Made by a program: the position numbers and the translations under genes. DNA of 13,926 nucleotides from JBMYQA01 sp049600855 (GTDB taxonomy: Bacteria; Bacteroidota; Bacteroidia; Cytophagales; Flammeovirgaceae): NCBI GenBank assembly GCA_049600855.1, contig JBMYQA010000153.1:1-13926 (forward strand). Direction: 5' to 3'. The notes below the pieces were generated by a model. The model was not told the DNA's origin and ran no database searches. It worked only from the letters and a program-made list of their open reading frames with translations. Within the stretch, counting starts at the first letter, position 1. Each line of letters begins with the position of its first letter. This document shows positions 1 through 7,732 of the stretch, one piece after another.

Positions 1-404
1 AACTTGATTGGATAAATGCGCGCGCCTGTTTCAATTCCTTGTTGATTGTATAATTCTTCATAGTTGTTTGGCTGATCTTGAATGGCTAAAAATGACAATG
101 GAAAGGTCACATAAAAATCAGCATGTCCCCAAAAGTGAATGCCTCCAATCGTGATTCTTGGGATGATGGTATTTCCAAAAGTGCTGCGTTCGGTCGTGCC
201 ATTTAGTTGCAAATCTCCTTCGCCACCCGTAAGCGTCAATAATTCTCCACCAAAAGTCATCCATGCAAACTTGGTACTCTTGTCGATGTAATCTTTGGTA
301 TACACGGTATCTACCTGAGCCATTCCCAACTCAATGCAAAGGCAAAAAAGCAGCGTTAACAGTTTCCAGTTTGTACTAGGGGTTGATCTTTCAATAAATA
401 ACAT
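1..404 (-). CDS. Secreted, probably outer-membrane protein (5' end only, cut by window edge)
   Basis: A reading frame opens at the ATG whose complement is at 402-404 and stays open for 134 codons to the window edge, so only the N-terminus is present. The start MLFIERSTPSTNWKLLTLLF is followed by a hydrophobic stretch and GMAQ, a good signal peptide with likely cleavage after Ala-Gln at about residue 30. The mature part alternates polar and hydrophobic residues and is rich in Gly, Thr and aromatics (for example TFGGELLTLTGGEGDLQLNG, then ITIGGIHFWGHADFYVTFPL). This resembles the strands of an outer-membrane beta-barrel, but I recognise no specific family. The start has no clear Shine-Dalgarno sequence. 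It is transcribed divergently from the peroxidase gene at 608. The export signal is well supported; the barrel assignment is inference. Confidence 0.7.
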   Translation of the reverse strand, partial: MLFIERSTPSTNWKLLTLLFCLCIELGMAQVDTVYTKDYIDKSTKFAWMTFGGELLTLTGGEGDLQLNGTTERSTFGNTIIPRITIGGIHFWGHADFYVTFPLSFLAIQDQPNNYEELYNQQGIETGARIYPIK

Positions 405-607
405 AGCTTCAGTTGTTTAAAATGATTTATTCCAAGATTAATGGAATTAAAGCGCCTTTACCAATTGAAGTGATGAAGTGGAAGAGAATGGGATGAATGG
501 GATGAAAAATCTTTTTTTCAAAAAAAATAGTTGTACCCGCAAGTGCACTGTTTCAGGAGCATCTAAACTAACAAATCAAAAGAACTGTTCAATAAAACCA
601 TTTTTTC
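405..607. other. Divergent intergenic region, no gene seen
   Basis: This 203-base AT-rich stretch separates two divergent start codons and must hold both promoters. It contains a short tandem repeat (GGGATGAA twice, around 490-506) and homopolymer A/T runs around 508-528. A TTG lies at 531-533, but I see no convincing TAnnTTTG box at the right spacing, so I do not place a promoter. No reading frame of note is present. Confidence 0.4.
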
Positions 608-1813
608 ATGTCGATCAACTCATTTTTTAACTGCCAGTCAAAAGGTTTCAAGAAATCTTTCTTTTTTACACACGGAGCCATTGCACTATTCTTTATGCTA
701 ATCCTAGTTAGCTGTGAATCGGAAGTAAGTGTTGTCCCTCCAAGCACTGATGACGATACCGAAGAACAATCTTACACGAGTTTTGACGAATTAGATTTAC
801 CAGAAACGCCTTTTAACTATTCGAATATCACGTTGCCTGCTCACTTTCAACGCACCCAAGTGGTTTCTGCCGATAATGAAGGGGATAATCAAATTACGGA
901 TGCAGGAGCAACCTTAGGTAGAGTGTTGTTTTACGATAAGTCATTTTCTGCAAATAATAGCATTTCCTGTGCTTCTTGCCATGCCCCTGCCAGTGGATTT
1001 TCTGATCCGTTACAATTCAGTGAAGGGTTTGAAGGAGGACAAACTGGTCGCAATTCGATGGGACTCAGCAATGCGAGGTATTATGCCAATGGGAAATTCT
1101 TTTGGGACGAACGGGCGGAGACGCTAGAAGATCAGGTACTAATGCCCATTCAAGATCCTGTAGAGATGGGCACCGACTTGGATGAATTGGTAACGGAAAT
1201 TCAAGCGATGGAATATTACCCTTATCTTTTTGAACAAGCTTTTGGCGATCATGAAATCACCTCAGAGCGAATTTCGTTGGCCTTATCGCAATTTGTACGA
1301 AGTATTGTTTCCTATGAGTCACCTTATGATCAGGGCAGAGCCACTGTAGCCACGCCTAATGATGAATTTCCGAACTTTACCGCTTTAGAAAATCAAGGAA
1401 AAGCGCTCTTCCTTGGACGTGCTGGATGTGCCCGTTGTCATCAAACCGATCTTTTCATTTTGCCCGAAGCACGGAACATTGGCTTAGCAGAAGAATATAC
1501 GGATAATGGTTTAGGCGATGTCACGGGGCTGGCTACTGACAATGGCAAATTCAAAGCTCCTTCACTTCGAAATATTGAATTAACGGCACCATACATGCAC
1601 GATGGGCGATTTGCCACCTTAGCAGAAGTGGTGGAACATTACAATTCAGGCATTCAAGATCATCCCAATCTCGCGCCACAACTCCGACCTGGAGGGAATT
1701 TACAGCGCCTCAACTTAACGGAAACGGAAAAATCTGCCTTAGTTGCTTTTCTACAAACCCTCACCGATCCCAATTGCATCAATGAGGAAAAGTATGCCGA
1801 CCCGTTTCGTTAG
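608..1813 (+). CDS. Di-haem cytochrome c peroxidase / MauG-like lipoprotein
   Basis: This 401-residue protein belongs to the bacterial di-haem cytochrome c peroxidase/MauG family, which reduces hydrogen peroxide in the periplasm with electrons from cytochromes; some members instead oxidise a protein or small-molecule substrate. It has two haem c attachment motifs, CASCH (residues 121-125) and CARCH (274-278). Between them is the family WDERA segment (166-170). After the second haem comes FKAPSLRNIELTAPYMHDG (315-333), whose Met330 is the usual axial ligand. The N-terminus has a basic stretch, a hydrophobic core and the lipobox LVSC with Cys36, followed by an acidic, Ser/Thr-rich linker, so it is probably a lipid-anchored protein. 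The ATG at 608 is the only start that keeps the signal peptide. Family is very sure; peroxidase versus MauG-like substrate cannot be decided from sequence. It stands alone and converges with aspS. Confidence 0.93.
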   Translation: MSINSFFNCQSKGFKKSFFFTHGAIALFFMLILVSCESEVSVVPPSTDDDTEEQSYTSFDELDLPETPFNYSNITLPAHFQRTQVVSADNEGDNQITDAGATLGRVLFYDKSFSANNSISCASCHAPASGFSDPLQFSEGFEGGQTGRNSMGLSNARYYANGKFFWDERAETLEDQVLMPIQDPVEMGTDLDELVTEIQAMEYYPYLFEQAFGDHEITSERISLALSQFVRSIVSYESPYDQGRATVATPNDEFPNFTALENQGKALFLGRAGCARCHQTDLFILPEARNIGLAEEYTDNGLGDVTGLATDNGKFKAPSLRNIELTAPYMHDGRFATLAEVVEHYNSGIQDHPNLAPQLRPGGNLQRLNLTETEKSALVAFLQTLTDPNCINEEKYADPFR

Positions 1814-1862
1814 GAGGTAGTTTTCCAGCTAGCGTAAACACAAAAGAAGCGCTAACGTTGAC

Positions 1863-2051
1863 AAAAAAACAGCAACTTGTAAGGGTATGTGTTTAGCGTC
1901 TGAGAGGCCAGAATCAAAGGATTTTCTGAAAAAGATAGAAAAAACGCTTGAAAATAGGGGGTAAATCAACTCAATTAAGAGTGAAATCGCCCTATACTGG
2001 CTAAAAACACGCTAAACACATACTTGTAAGGCTACAAGTTGCTGTTTTTTT
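1863..2051. repeat. 189-base element with nested perfect inverted repeats (possible MITE or bidirectional terminator)
   Basis: The ends are a perfect 19-base inverted repeat: 1863-1881 (seven A, then CAGCAACTTGTA) pairs with 2033-2051. A second perfect 15-base inverted repeat sits inside it, GTATGTGTTTAGCGT at 1885-1899 against 2009-2023. The sequence CTTGTAAGG occurs in both arms (1876 and 2023), so the right arm can also fold alone as ACTTGTA-AGGC-TACAAGT (2022-2039). Weaker inner pairs, GCCAG/CTGGC and ATAGGG/CCCTAT, continue the symmetry. It lies between two convergent genes, and each outer end gives a seven-T run on the outgoing strand, so it could stop transcription from both sides. The inner spacing of more than 100 bases is too long for an ordinary intrinsic terminator and fits a small non-autonomous mobile or interspersed palindromic element better. 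Confidence 0.6.
2022..2051 (+). terminator. Possible intrinsic terminator of the peroxidase gene
   Basis: The right arm of the palindromic element contains a 7-base stem with a 4-base loop (ACTTGTA, AGGC, TACAAGT), followed by TGCTG and a run of seven T. The stem is AT-rich and five bases separate it from the T-run, so this is a weak terminator candidate. Confidence 0.3.
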
Positions 2052-2068
2052 ACCAATTATCTACCCAT

Positions 2069-3832
2069 TTATTCAACAACTTCAATCACCTTCAAGTCAA
2101 TTCCCAATTCCTCTAATTGAGCTGCATCAATTTTAGCAGGTGAATCAATCATCACATCGCGGCCAGAGGTGTTTTTGGGGAATGCGATGAAGTCGCGAAT
2201 GGAATCTACTCCGCCGAATAGCGCACAAAGTCGGCCAAGGCCAAATGCGATCCCGCCATGAGGAGGTGCGCCATACTCGAATGCTTCTAGTAAGAATCCA
2301 AATTGCGCTTGTGCTTCTTCAGGCGTAAAGCCAAGGGCATCGAACATGATGGACTGAATTTCTCGATCATGGATACGGATGGAACCACCACCCACTTCCA
2401 CACCATTGATGACCATATCGTAAGCATTTGCCCGAACTTCTCCTGGATTGTCCTTTAACTTATCCATATCTTCAGCTTTGGGCGAAGTAAATGGATGGTG
2501 CATGGCATGATAGCGACCGCTTTCCTCATCCCATTCCAATAAGGGGAAATCTACTACCCACAATGGTTTAAATACATTGCGATCACGTAAGCCCAACTCT
2601 TCGCCCATATGCAAACGCAATTCGCTCATTTGCTTTCTGGTTTGATGTGCCGTACCCGAAAGTACTAACAACAAATCACCTGGTTTTGCATTGGCTTTTT
2701 CTGCCCAAGCTTTCAAATCTTCTTGGCTGTAAAATTTGTCTACCGAAGATTTAAACGAACCATCTTCATTACATTTCACATATACCAAGCCTTTTGCCCC
2801 AATCTGAGGTCTTTTTACCCATTTGGTCAGGCTATCCAATTGTTTACGCGTATAAGAAGCACATCCTTCTGCACAAATGGCGACTACGAGTTCAGCGTCA
2901 TCAAATACTTTAAAACCTTTATTTTGAGCCACATCATTCAGCTCTACGAACTTCATTTCGAAACGAATATCAGGCTTGTCGTTGCCATAATATTTCATTG
3001 CATCGCTAAATGGCATTCTTGGAAAATCGCCTACTTCTACCCCACGCACCTCCTTGAGTAAGTGCTTCACTAGTCCTTCGAATACATTCAAAATATCTTC
3101 TTGTTCCACAAACGACATTTCACAGTCAATTTGCGTAAACTCAGGCTGACGGTCAGCCCTCAAATCTTCGTCTCTAAAGCATTTTACGATTTGATAGTAG
3201 CGATCAAAACCAGCAACCATCAAAATTTGCTTAAAGGTTTGAGGCGATTGCGGCAATGCATAGAATTCGCCCTTATTCATTCGAGAAGGCACAATAAAGT
3301 CACGCGCACCTTCTGGAGTTGATTTGATTAAAACAGGCGTTTCAACATCTACAAAGTTTAAACTATCTAAATATTTCCGCGTTTCTTTCGTTACTTGGTT
3401 ACGCAACTCTAAGTTTTTGCGAACAATATTTCTTCTTAAATCGAGGTAACGGTATTTGGCTCGAATTTCCTCCCCATCTTCTGTATCGTCTTTAATCATA
3501 ATGGGCGGAACTTTTGCTTTATTCAAAACATTAAGCTCACTTACCCAAACCTCAATGTCACCCGTTTCAATCTTATCTGTTTTAGAATAACGTTCGGCTA
3601 CTTTTCCCTTTGCCTGAATCACAAATTCACGCCCAAGTTTTTTAGCCATTTCCATAAGATCAGGATCGCTTTTTCCTTCTTCGAAAGTCAGTTGTGTAAT
3701 GCCGTAACGATCACGAAGGTCAATCCACAGTAATCCACCTTTGTTACGAATAGTTTGAACCCAGCCAGAGAGGGTTACTTCTTCGCCCTCATTTGCCATG
3801 CGAAGCTCTCCACAAGTATGCGTCCTTAACAT
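2069..3832 (-). CDS. aspS: Aspartyl-tRNA synthetase
   Basis: Attaches aspartate to tRNA(Asp) in the cytoplasm using ATP. From the ATG at 3832 the protein has 587 residues, the normal length of the bacterial type, and begins MLRTHTCGEL, the usual start of this family. In order it shows an N-terminal OB-fold anticodon-binding domain (about residues 1-110), the class II catalytic core with motif 2 FRDEDLRADRQPEF (219-232), a bacterial GAD insertion in the middle, HHPFTSP (445-451), GGGSIRIHD (481-489) and motif 3 GIAFGLGRL (527-535). The frame also continues upstream to a GTG at 3874, which would add 14 residues that do not look like the family; I therefore chose the ATG. A good -7 box lies upstream of both. 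No damage is seen. I cannot tell from sequence whether it is discriminating or also charges tRNA(Asn). Confidence 0.97.
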   Translation of the reverse strand: MLRTHTCGELRMANEGEEVTLSGWVQTIRNKGGLLWIDLRDRYGITQLTFEEGKSDPDLMEMAKKLGREFVIQAKGKVAERYSKTDKIETGDIEVWVSELNVLNKAKVPPIMIKDDTEDGEEIRAKYRYLDLRRNIVRKNLELRNQVTKETRKYLDSLNFVDVETPVLIKSTPEGARDFIVPSRMNKGEFYALPQSPQTFKQILMVAGFDRYYQIVKCFRDEDLRADRQPEFTQIDCEMSFVEQEDILNVFEGLVKHLLKEVRGVEVGDFPRMPFSDAMKYYGNDKPDIRFEMKFVELNDVAQNKGFKVFDDAELVVAICAEGCASYTRKQLDSLTKWVKRPQIGAKGLVYVKCNEDGSFKSSVDKFYSQEDLKAWAEKANAKPGDLLLVLSGTAHQTRKQMSELRLHMGEELGLRDRNVFKPLWVVDFPLLEWDEESGRYHAMHHPFTSPKAEDMDKLKDNPGEVRANAYDMVINGVEVGGGSIRIHDREIQSIMFDALGFTPEEAQAQFGFLLEAFEYGAPPHGGIAFGLGRLCALFGGVDSIRDFIAFPKNTSGRDVMIDSPAKIDAAQLEELGIDLKVIEVVE

Positions 3833-3906
3833 AGGAAATAAATCTTTTTGAGAATTTGTATTAGTATAAAACACCGATCTTTTTACGGACCTGTTAAAAT
3901 AGGTGC

Positions 3907-3914
3907 CAAAGATA
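3907..3914 (-). promoter_or_regulatory. Candidate -7 box upstream of aspS
   Basis: Reading on the minus strand, TATCTTTG matches the Bacteroidota -7 consensus TAnnTTTG exactly, 75 bases before the aspS ATG. The expected TTG about 19-21 bases further upstream is not clear (ATTA instead; a TTG is present only 12 bases away), so the assignment rests on one box. It suggests aspS has its own promoter rather than depending on the kinase gene upstream. The remainder of 3833-4028 shows no gene. Confidence 0.4.
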
Positions 3915-4028
3915 GGAATTTGCCCGCAATTAATCTTGGTGTTTGGAGCTTTTTATGTTGGTTTAAAAATAGGATGACCTAAGCATTTTTTTGATGCCAG
4001 TTGTAAATCTGAACTTAGCTGGAAATCC

Positions 4029-6332
4029 TTAGGCTATTTTTAATCCTCCATTTACTGGAAGTGTAATCGTAAATCGAGTTCCCTTCCCCACTTCACTTTC
4101 CACCTCAATGGTACCGCCATGATCGGCGATAATGCCATGAGAAATGGAAAGCCCTAAACCTGTCCCTTCACCAGCTTCTTTCGTAGTGAAAAACGGATCG
4201 AAAATTTTGTGTAAATCTGTGGAAGCGATCCCTTTGCCACTATCCTTGATCTGAATAGCGATTTTTTCGTCATCCAGTTTATGCGTTTGTATCCATATTT
4301 CCCCTTTTCCTTCAATGGCTTGAATGGCATTGGCAATTAAGTTCAACAACACTTGATGAATTTGCCCCACTTTACAAACGACCAAAGGAATGGACTCATC
4401 ATAGGAAGTAGAAAGCTCAATACGGTGCTTATATTTATTTTTAAGCATCAATAGACAGGAATCGATGCATTGATGAATATCAGCTGGCTTAGCTTCTTTC
4501 CCTTTTTCACCTCTCGAAAAATTTCTCAAGCCATTGATGATTTCGATGGTGCGTGTTACCCCAATCTTTACATCACTCAACAAAACCATTACTTCCTCCT
4601 TAATTTCATCAATTTCCAATTCCTTTTTCAATTGCTTGGTTTGCTCAAGCAAGCCTTGAAGTTCATCTTCCTTTGCCGAATCCAATAAAGCATATTGATT
4701 CAGTACCTTCATCACATCTTCCAACAAGGGTTCGATACAATCTACTCCTACAGCAATAAAATTAATCGGGTTGTTAATTTCATGTGCAATGCCAGCAGTC
4801 AACTGACCTAGTGAAGCCATTTTATCTGATTGAATGAGGTAGTCTTGAGCTTCACTGAGTTTTCGAAGCGTTTCTTCTAATTGCTGGTTGATTTCAATTT
4901 CTTTTTGCAGCGCTTCTTCATTCTTCGCCTGAACTGCTTTTAGCTCTTGGTTTACCTGCTCTAAATCGCTTGCCTTCTCTTCCAGTTCAGCTTCGCGTTC
5001 TTGTAAGTTCAAATTGATTTTTTGTAATTCCTCGTGTTTTTTCGCAATGGTTTCCGTGCGTCTAATCACCTTTTGCTCTAATTCAACATTTACAGCTTGT
5101 AACTCCTTACTGAGCTTTTCTACTGCGTTAAAGGCTTTCGCAGACCGAATGGACAATACAACCGATTGGGAAAAGAAGAAGAAAAAAACACCAACGGGAG
5201 TGATGTAAAATGTAGGAAGGAGATTTAAGGAATACAAGACATCATTGGTTACCGCTAGTACAATAATTAAATAGCCCGTTGCATAAGCAATAGCGCCCTC
5301 TCGTTTATTTCGCACACTCAAAAAGATGGTGACACACAAATAAACAACTACGAGCAGAATGATGATTTGATAGTAAATAACAAAGTAAGAATTGATGACT
5401 CCTGAGGTAAAAACACACGCTAGTGTAAAGAGTATTGAGAAGGCAAAAATGACGTTTGTCGGAATACGCTTCACCTCATCAGGAAAAAGCTGGTGACTAT
5501 ACATGTAGCCAAAACCCAATGCTAAATACATGGAAATGTGATCTAGTGTTAGTCGCCATTCCCAGTTTAATGAGGGAAAAATATCCAATATCAACATTTC
5601 ACCCGTTGACATCAGTCGTAGCACAATGGCAATGGCAAATAAGCTAAAATAAAATGTGGAACGGTCTTTAAGGCGTAAAAAGAATAAGCCTACATGGTAA
5701 AGTCCGATAATTAAGATTGCACCAGATAGAAAGATGGCAATAAAATATGCCCTTCGCTCTTTGGTTTTAATCTTTTGTGCTGTTCCAATGGTAATGGTGT
5801 CCCATAAGCCACTTTTTTTATGATGGAAGTTGGAGATGTGGAATACAATGTCCATCTTTTCACCAAGATTACTTCCTAACTCCACAATTTGGGGTTTAGT
5901 TTCTGGAACACTCTCATTCTTTGAACGTCCTATTTTTCCTGCCTGTGCGTATAATTTGCCATTGATGTATAATTTGTAAGCCGTTGCCATTTCAGGCACA
6001 TGCAGACTGAGTGGTGCTTTTGTTTGAGGTAGCAAAACCTGAAGCGCATAGGTGCCATAACCTTGATCGGGTAATACGCCTGATCCAAAAGCAGCGCCTC
6101 CCCATGTGTTTGGAACGGCAAGTAACAAGGTCGGTTGCGTTTGGTGAATGGCTGAAGGCGGGATAAACTCTTCAAAATAAAACTTCCAAGCTGTATTTAG
6201 CGTGGCGGTTTGTTTTGAATCAAAATTAACCTTGCGCAAATCTAAAATGCCAGTTGTTGTAGCACTGATTTGTGAGAAACTTTTGCCCACAATAAGCAAC
6301 AATGATATGATTAAGCAAGCTTTTAGTTTCAA
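4029..6332 (-). CDS. 7TMR-DISM membrane sensor histidine kinase
   Basis: This 767-residue sensor kinase should detect an extracytoplasmic ligand and autophosphorylate on histidine. A signal peptide (residues 1-21, ending SFSQ) leads into a beta-rich extracytoplasmic domain (about 30-185) resembling the jelly-roll, galactose-binding-like sensors of 7TMR-DISM proteins. Seven hydrophobic helices follow (about 196-217, 227-241, 264-281, 293-312, 316-338, 347-366, 376-394), then a long charged coiled coil (about 403-500). The HisKA H-box has His517 in AGIAHEINNPINF. HATPase_c motifs are the N-box LNLIANAIQA (663-672), G1 IKDSGKGIA, F-box FDPFF (711-715) and G2 GTGLGLS. All catalytic elements look intact. 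The start codon is TTG: a stop lies four codons upstream, and the next Met is far inside the mature protein. No receiver domain or adjacent response regulator is present, so the partner must be elsewhere. Confidence 0.92.
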   Translation of the reverse strand: MKLKACLIISLLLIVGKSFSQISATTTGILDLRKVNFDSKQTATLNTAWKFYFEEFIPPSAIHQTQPTLLLAVPNTWGGAAFGSGVLPDQGYGTYALQVLLPQTKAPLSLHVPEMATAYKLYINGKLYAQAGKIGRSKNESVPETKPQIVELGSNLGEKMDIVFHISNFHHKKSGLWDTITIGTAQKIKTKERRAYFIAIFLSGAILIIGLYHVGLFFLRLKDRSTFYFSLFAIAIVLRLMSTGEMLILDIFPSLNWEWRLTLDHISMYLALGFGYMYSHQLFPDEVKRIPTNVIFAFSILFTLACVFTSGVINSYFVIYYQIIILLVVVYLCVTIFLSVRNKREGAIAYATGYLIIVLAVTNDVLYSLNLLPTFYITPVGVFFFFFSQSVVLSIRSAKAFNAVEKLSKELQAVNVELEQKVIRRTETIAKKHEELQKINLNLQEREAELEEKASDLEQVNQELKAVQAKNEEALQKEIEINQQLEETLRKLSEAQDYLIQSDKMASLGQLTAGIAHEINNPINFIAVGVDCIEPLLEDVMKVLNQYALLDSAKEDELQGLLEQTKQLKKELEIDEIKEEVMVLLSDVKIGVTRTIEIINGLRNFSRGEKGKEAKPADIHQCIDSCLLMLKNKYKHRIELSTSYDESIPLVVCKVGQIHQVLLNLIANAIQAIEGKGEIWIQTHKLDDEKIAIQIKDSGKGIASTDLHKIFDPFFTTKEAGEGTGLGLSISHGIIADHGGTIEVESEVGKGTRFTITLPVNGGLKIA

Positions 6333-6367
6333 AAATGCGCTTTATTAATAATGTATCTGACACTAAC

Positions 6368-6557
6368 AGGCTGTTTAGAAATATATGCTTGATTTTTTTA
6401 GACGACATTTTCCACCTGTTTTCGTCACTAAAATGCTCATTTAACGGAGGAACGCCTGACTCGGCCAACCGCTCCGATGCTAAACTCCGCCTTTAGCACC
6501 TCAACAGTTGGAAAAATTCACGCTATAAAAATTTCGCGACTAATTTCAAAACAGTCT
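6368..6557. repeat. 190-base MITE-like element with imperfect terminal inverted repeats
   Basis: AGGCTGTTTAGAAAT at 6368-6382 is matched by the inverted copy at 6543-6557 (reverse complement AGACTGTTTTGAAAT), 13 of 15 bases identical. The interior is noticeably more GC-rich than the surroundings between 6441 and 6500 and contains a perfect hairpin, GCTAAA-CTCCGCC-TTTAGC (6479-6497). CTAA occurs next to both ends (6363-6366, one base away from the arm, and 6558-6561), which could be a short target duplication but is weak. No transposase is encoded, so it would be a non-autonomous element or an IS remnant. It begins 36 bases upstream of the histidine-kinase start codon and so probably forms part of that gene's promoter region. 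Confidence 0.5.
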
Positions 6558-6812
6558 CTAAGATAAATCCAATATTAAAGATAATAGTTATTCTTTAGAA
6601 TCATTAGCAAAAAATTAAATGACATAAGGAATCAATCCTATTGTTTAAGCAAGTGGCTAACATATATCAACTACTCCATGCATAAGCCGTTACAATCCAC
6701 AGAAATAATCTCACTCAAACTGCAAACTAAAAGGCGATCAATTAGTAATAAGTAAGTGCTTATCTTTACAGAAAATCCGTAACTTTCACCTCCTCATTTA
6801 TACTTATTAGTT
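6558..6812. other. AT-rich upstream region of the fructosamine-kinase gene
   Basis: This is the rest of the 480-base gap between the divergent kinase genes. I see no gene. TATCTTTA at 6761-6768 is one base from the -7 consensus, but no TTG stands at the right distance. An imperfect inverted repeat (AGTAATAAGT at 6744-6753 and ACTTATTAGT at 6802-6811, 9 of 10) brackets the stretch from that box to the start codon. A strong Shine-Dalgarno-like string on the minus strand (complement of 6787-6795) has no start codon after it. Confidence 0.3.
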
Positions 6813-7688
6813 ATGCTAGGGAATCAAAATCAATTCTTCGAATCAGCGATTTTTCAAAGTACTGGACAAGAAGTCAATATTCAATTCCTGCATATGGTTA
6901 CAGGAGGTTGTATTAATCAAACTGTTCATTTACAAAGTAATAAGGGACATTTTTTCCTAAAATGGAATGAGCTAAACTCACTTCACAATTTTCAGCAAGA
7001 AGCGAAGGGCTTAGATTTGCTGCGTGCCAATACAGATTTAACCGTGCCAGAAGTGTTGGGATATGACCAATTGGAAAATAAAGCCTATTTGTTGCTTTCG
7101 TATATTGATTCCTACCCTACTAAACCAAATTACTGGGAGCACTTTGGTCAATCTTTAGCTCAACTCCACAAGCAAAGTCATGATTACTTTGGCTTAGACT
7201 TTGATAATTACATCGGTTCGCTTCCTCAAAAGAATGCACAGGAAAGTGATTGGCTGTCCTTTTTTATCGAAAACCGATTAAGAGTGCAATTTGGCTTAGC
7301 CTATTACAATGGTTTAATTGATCAGCACTATTTGAAGAAGCTCGATCAACTTGCTGCGAAGCTTGATGGCTTTTTTCCTGAAGAAGCTCCTGCCCTACTC
7401 CACGGCGATTTATGGAGTGGTAATGCCCTAGTTGATCATGACGGAACTCCTGCCTTAGTTGACCCAGCAGTATATTACGGGCATCGCGAAATGGAATTGG
7501 CCTTCACCAAATTGTTTGGCGGGTTTCCAGAAACATTTTATGCCGCTTATCATGAAGCTTACCCCATCGCTCCTGGCTTTGAGCAACGTAAAGCCATTTA
7601 TAATTGTTATCCCCTCATGGTTCATGTCAATTTGTTTGGCAAAAGTTATTTAAGTGGCATAGATCGCGTATTTGACGCGCTGCTGTAA
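6813..7688 (+). CDS. Fructosamine-3-kinase / ketosamine-3-kinase family protein
   Basis: This 291-residue protein matches the fructosamine kinase family, which phosphorylates the 3-hydroxyl of sugars attached to protein amines or free amines; the phosphorylated adduct then falls apart, so the enzyme repairs glycated proteins in the cytoplasm. It has the protein-kinase-like fold: the ATP-contacting lysine in FFLKWN (Lys50), a helix glutamate in QQEAKGL (Glu63), the catalytic loop LLHGDLWSGN (195-204, Asp199 and Asn204), the metal-binding aspartate in LVDPAVYYGHREMELA (Asp217), and the family C-terminal pattern LFGGF, FYAAYHEAYP, HVNLFG. Length is normal for bacterial members and every catalytic residue is present. 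It is a stand-alone gene, converging with the OmpA-like gene only 44 bases away. Aminoglycoside phosphotransferases share the fold, but the DPAVYYGHRE signature favours this family. Confidence 0.93.
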   Translation: MLGNQNQFFESAIFQSTGQEVNIQFLHMVTGGCINQTVHLQSNKGHFFLKWNELNSLHNFQQEAKGLDLLRANTDLTVPEVLGYDQLENKAYLLLSYIDSYPTKPNYWEHFGQSLAQLHKQSHDYFGLDFDNYIGSLPQKNAQESDWLSFFIENRLRVQFGLAYYNGLIDQHYLKKLDQLAAKLDGFFPEEAPALLHGDLWSGNALVDHDGTPALVDPAVYYGHREMELAFTKLFGGFPETFYAAYHEAYPIAPGFEQRKAIYNCYPLMVHVNLFGKSYLSGIDRVFDALL

Positions 7689-7714
7689 CACACAACATCG
7701 CTAGGATTGTATTG

Positions 7715-7732
7715 GCTAGGCGTTTAGCTAGC
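7715..7732. terminator. Small hairpin between convergent genes
   Basis: GCTAG at 7715-7719 pairs with CTAGC at 7728-7732 around an 8-base loop, in the 44-base gap between two converging genes and touching the stop codon at 7733. There is no T-run of note on either side, so its role as terminator is doubtful. Confidence 0.2.

Noticed and set aside
2723..3061. Plus-strand frame of 112 residues inside aspS
   Set aside because: It is antisense to a well-conserved synthetase and has no family resemblance; a shadow of the real gene.
2069..3874. GTG start at 3874 for aspS
   Set aside because: It adds 14 residues absent from the family pattern; the ATG at 3832 gives the standard MLRTHTCGEL start.
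6226..6468. Minus-strand frame of 80 residues overlapping the kinase start and the inverted-repeat element
   Set aside because: It runs through the kinase coding sequence in another frame and through the repeat, with no recognisable domain or start signal; likely chance.
6787..6795. Strong Shine-Dalgarno-like string on the minus strand
   Set aside because: No start codon follows within a useful distance, and on the plus strand it is the complement, not a ribosome site.
6813..7688. Aminoglycoside phosphotransferase (resistance) reading of the kinase
   Set aside because: The HGDLWSGN and DPAVYYGHRE signatures fit fructosamine kinases more specifically; there is no reason to infer antibiotic resistance.
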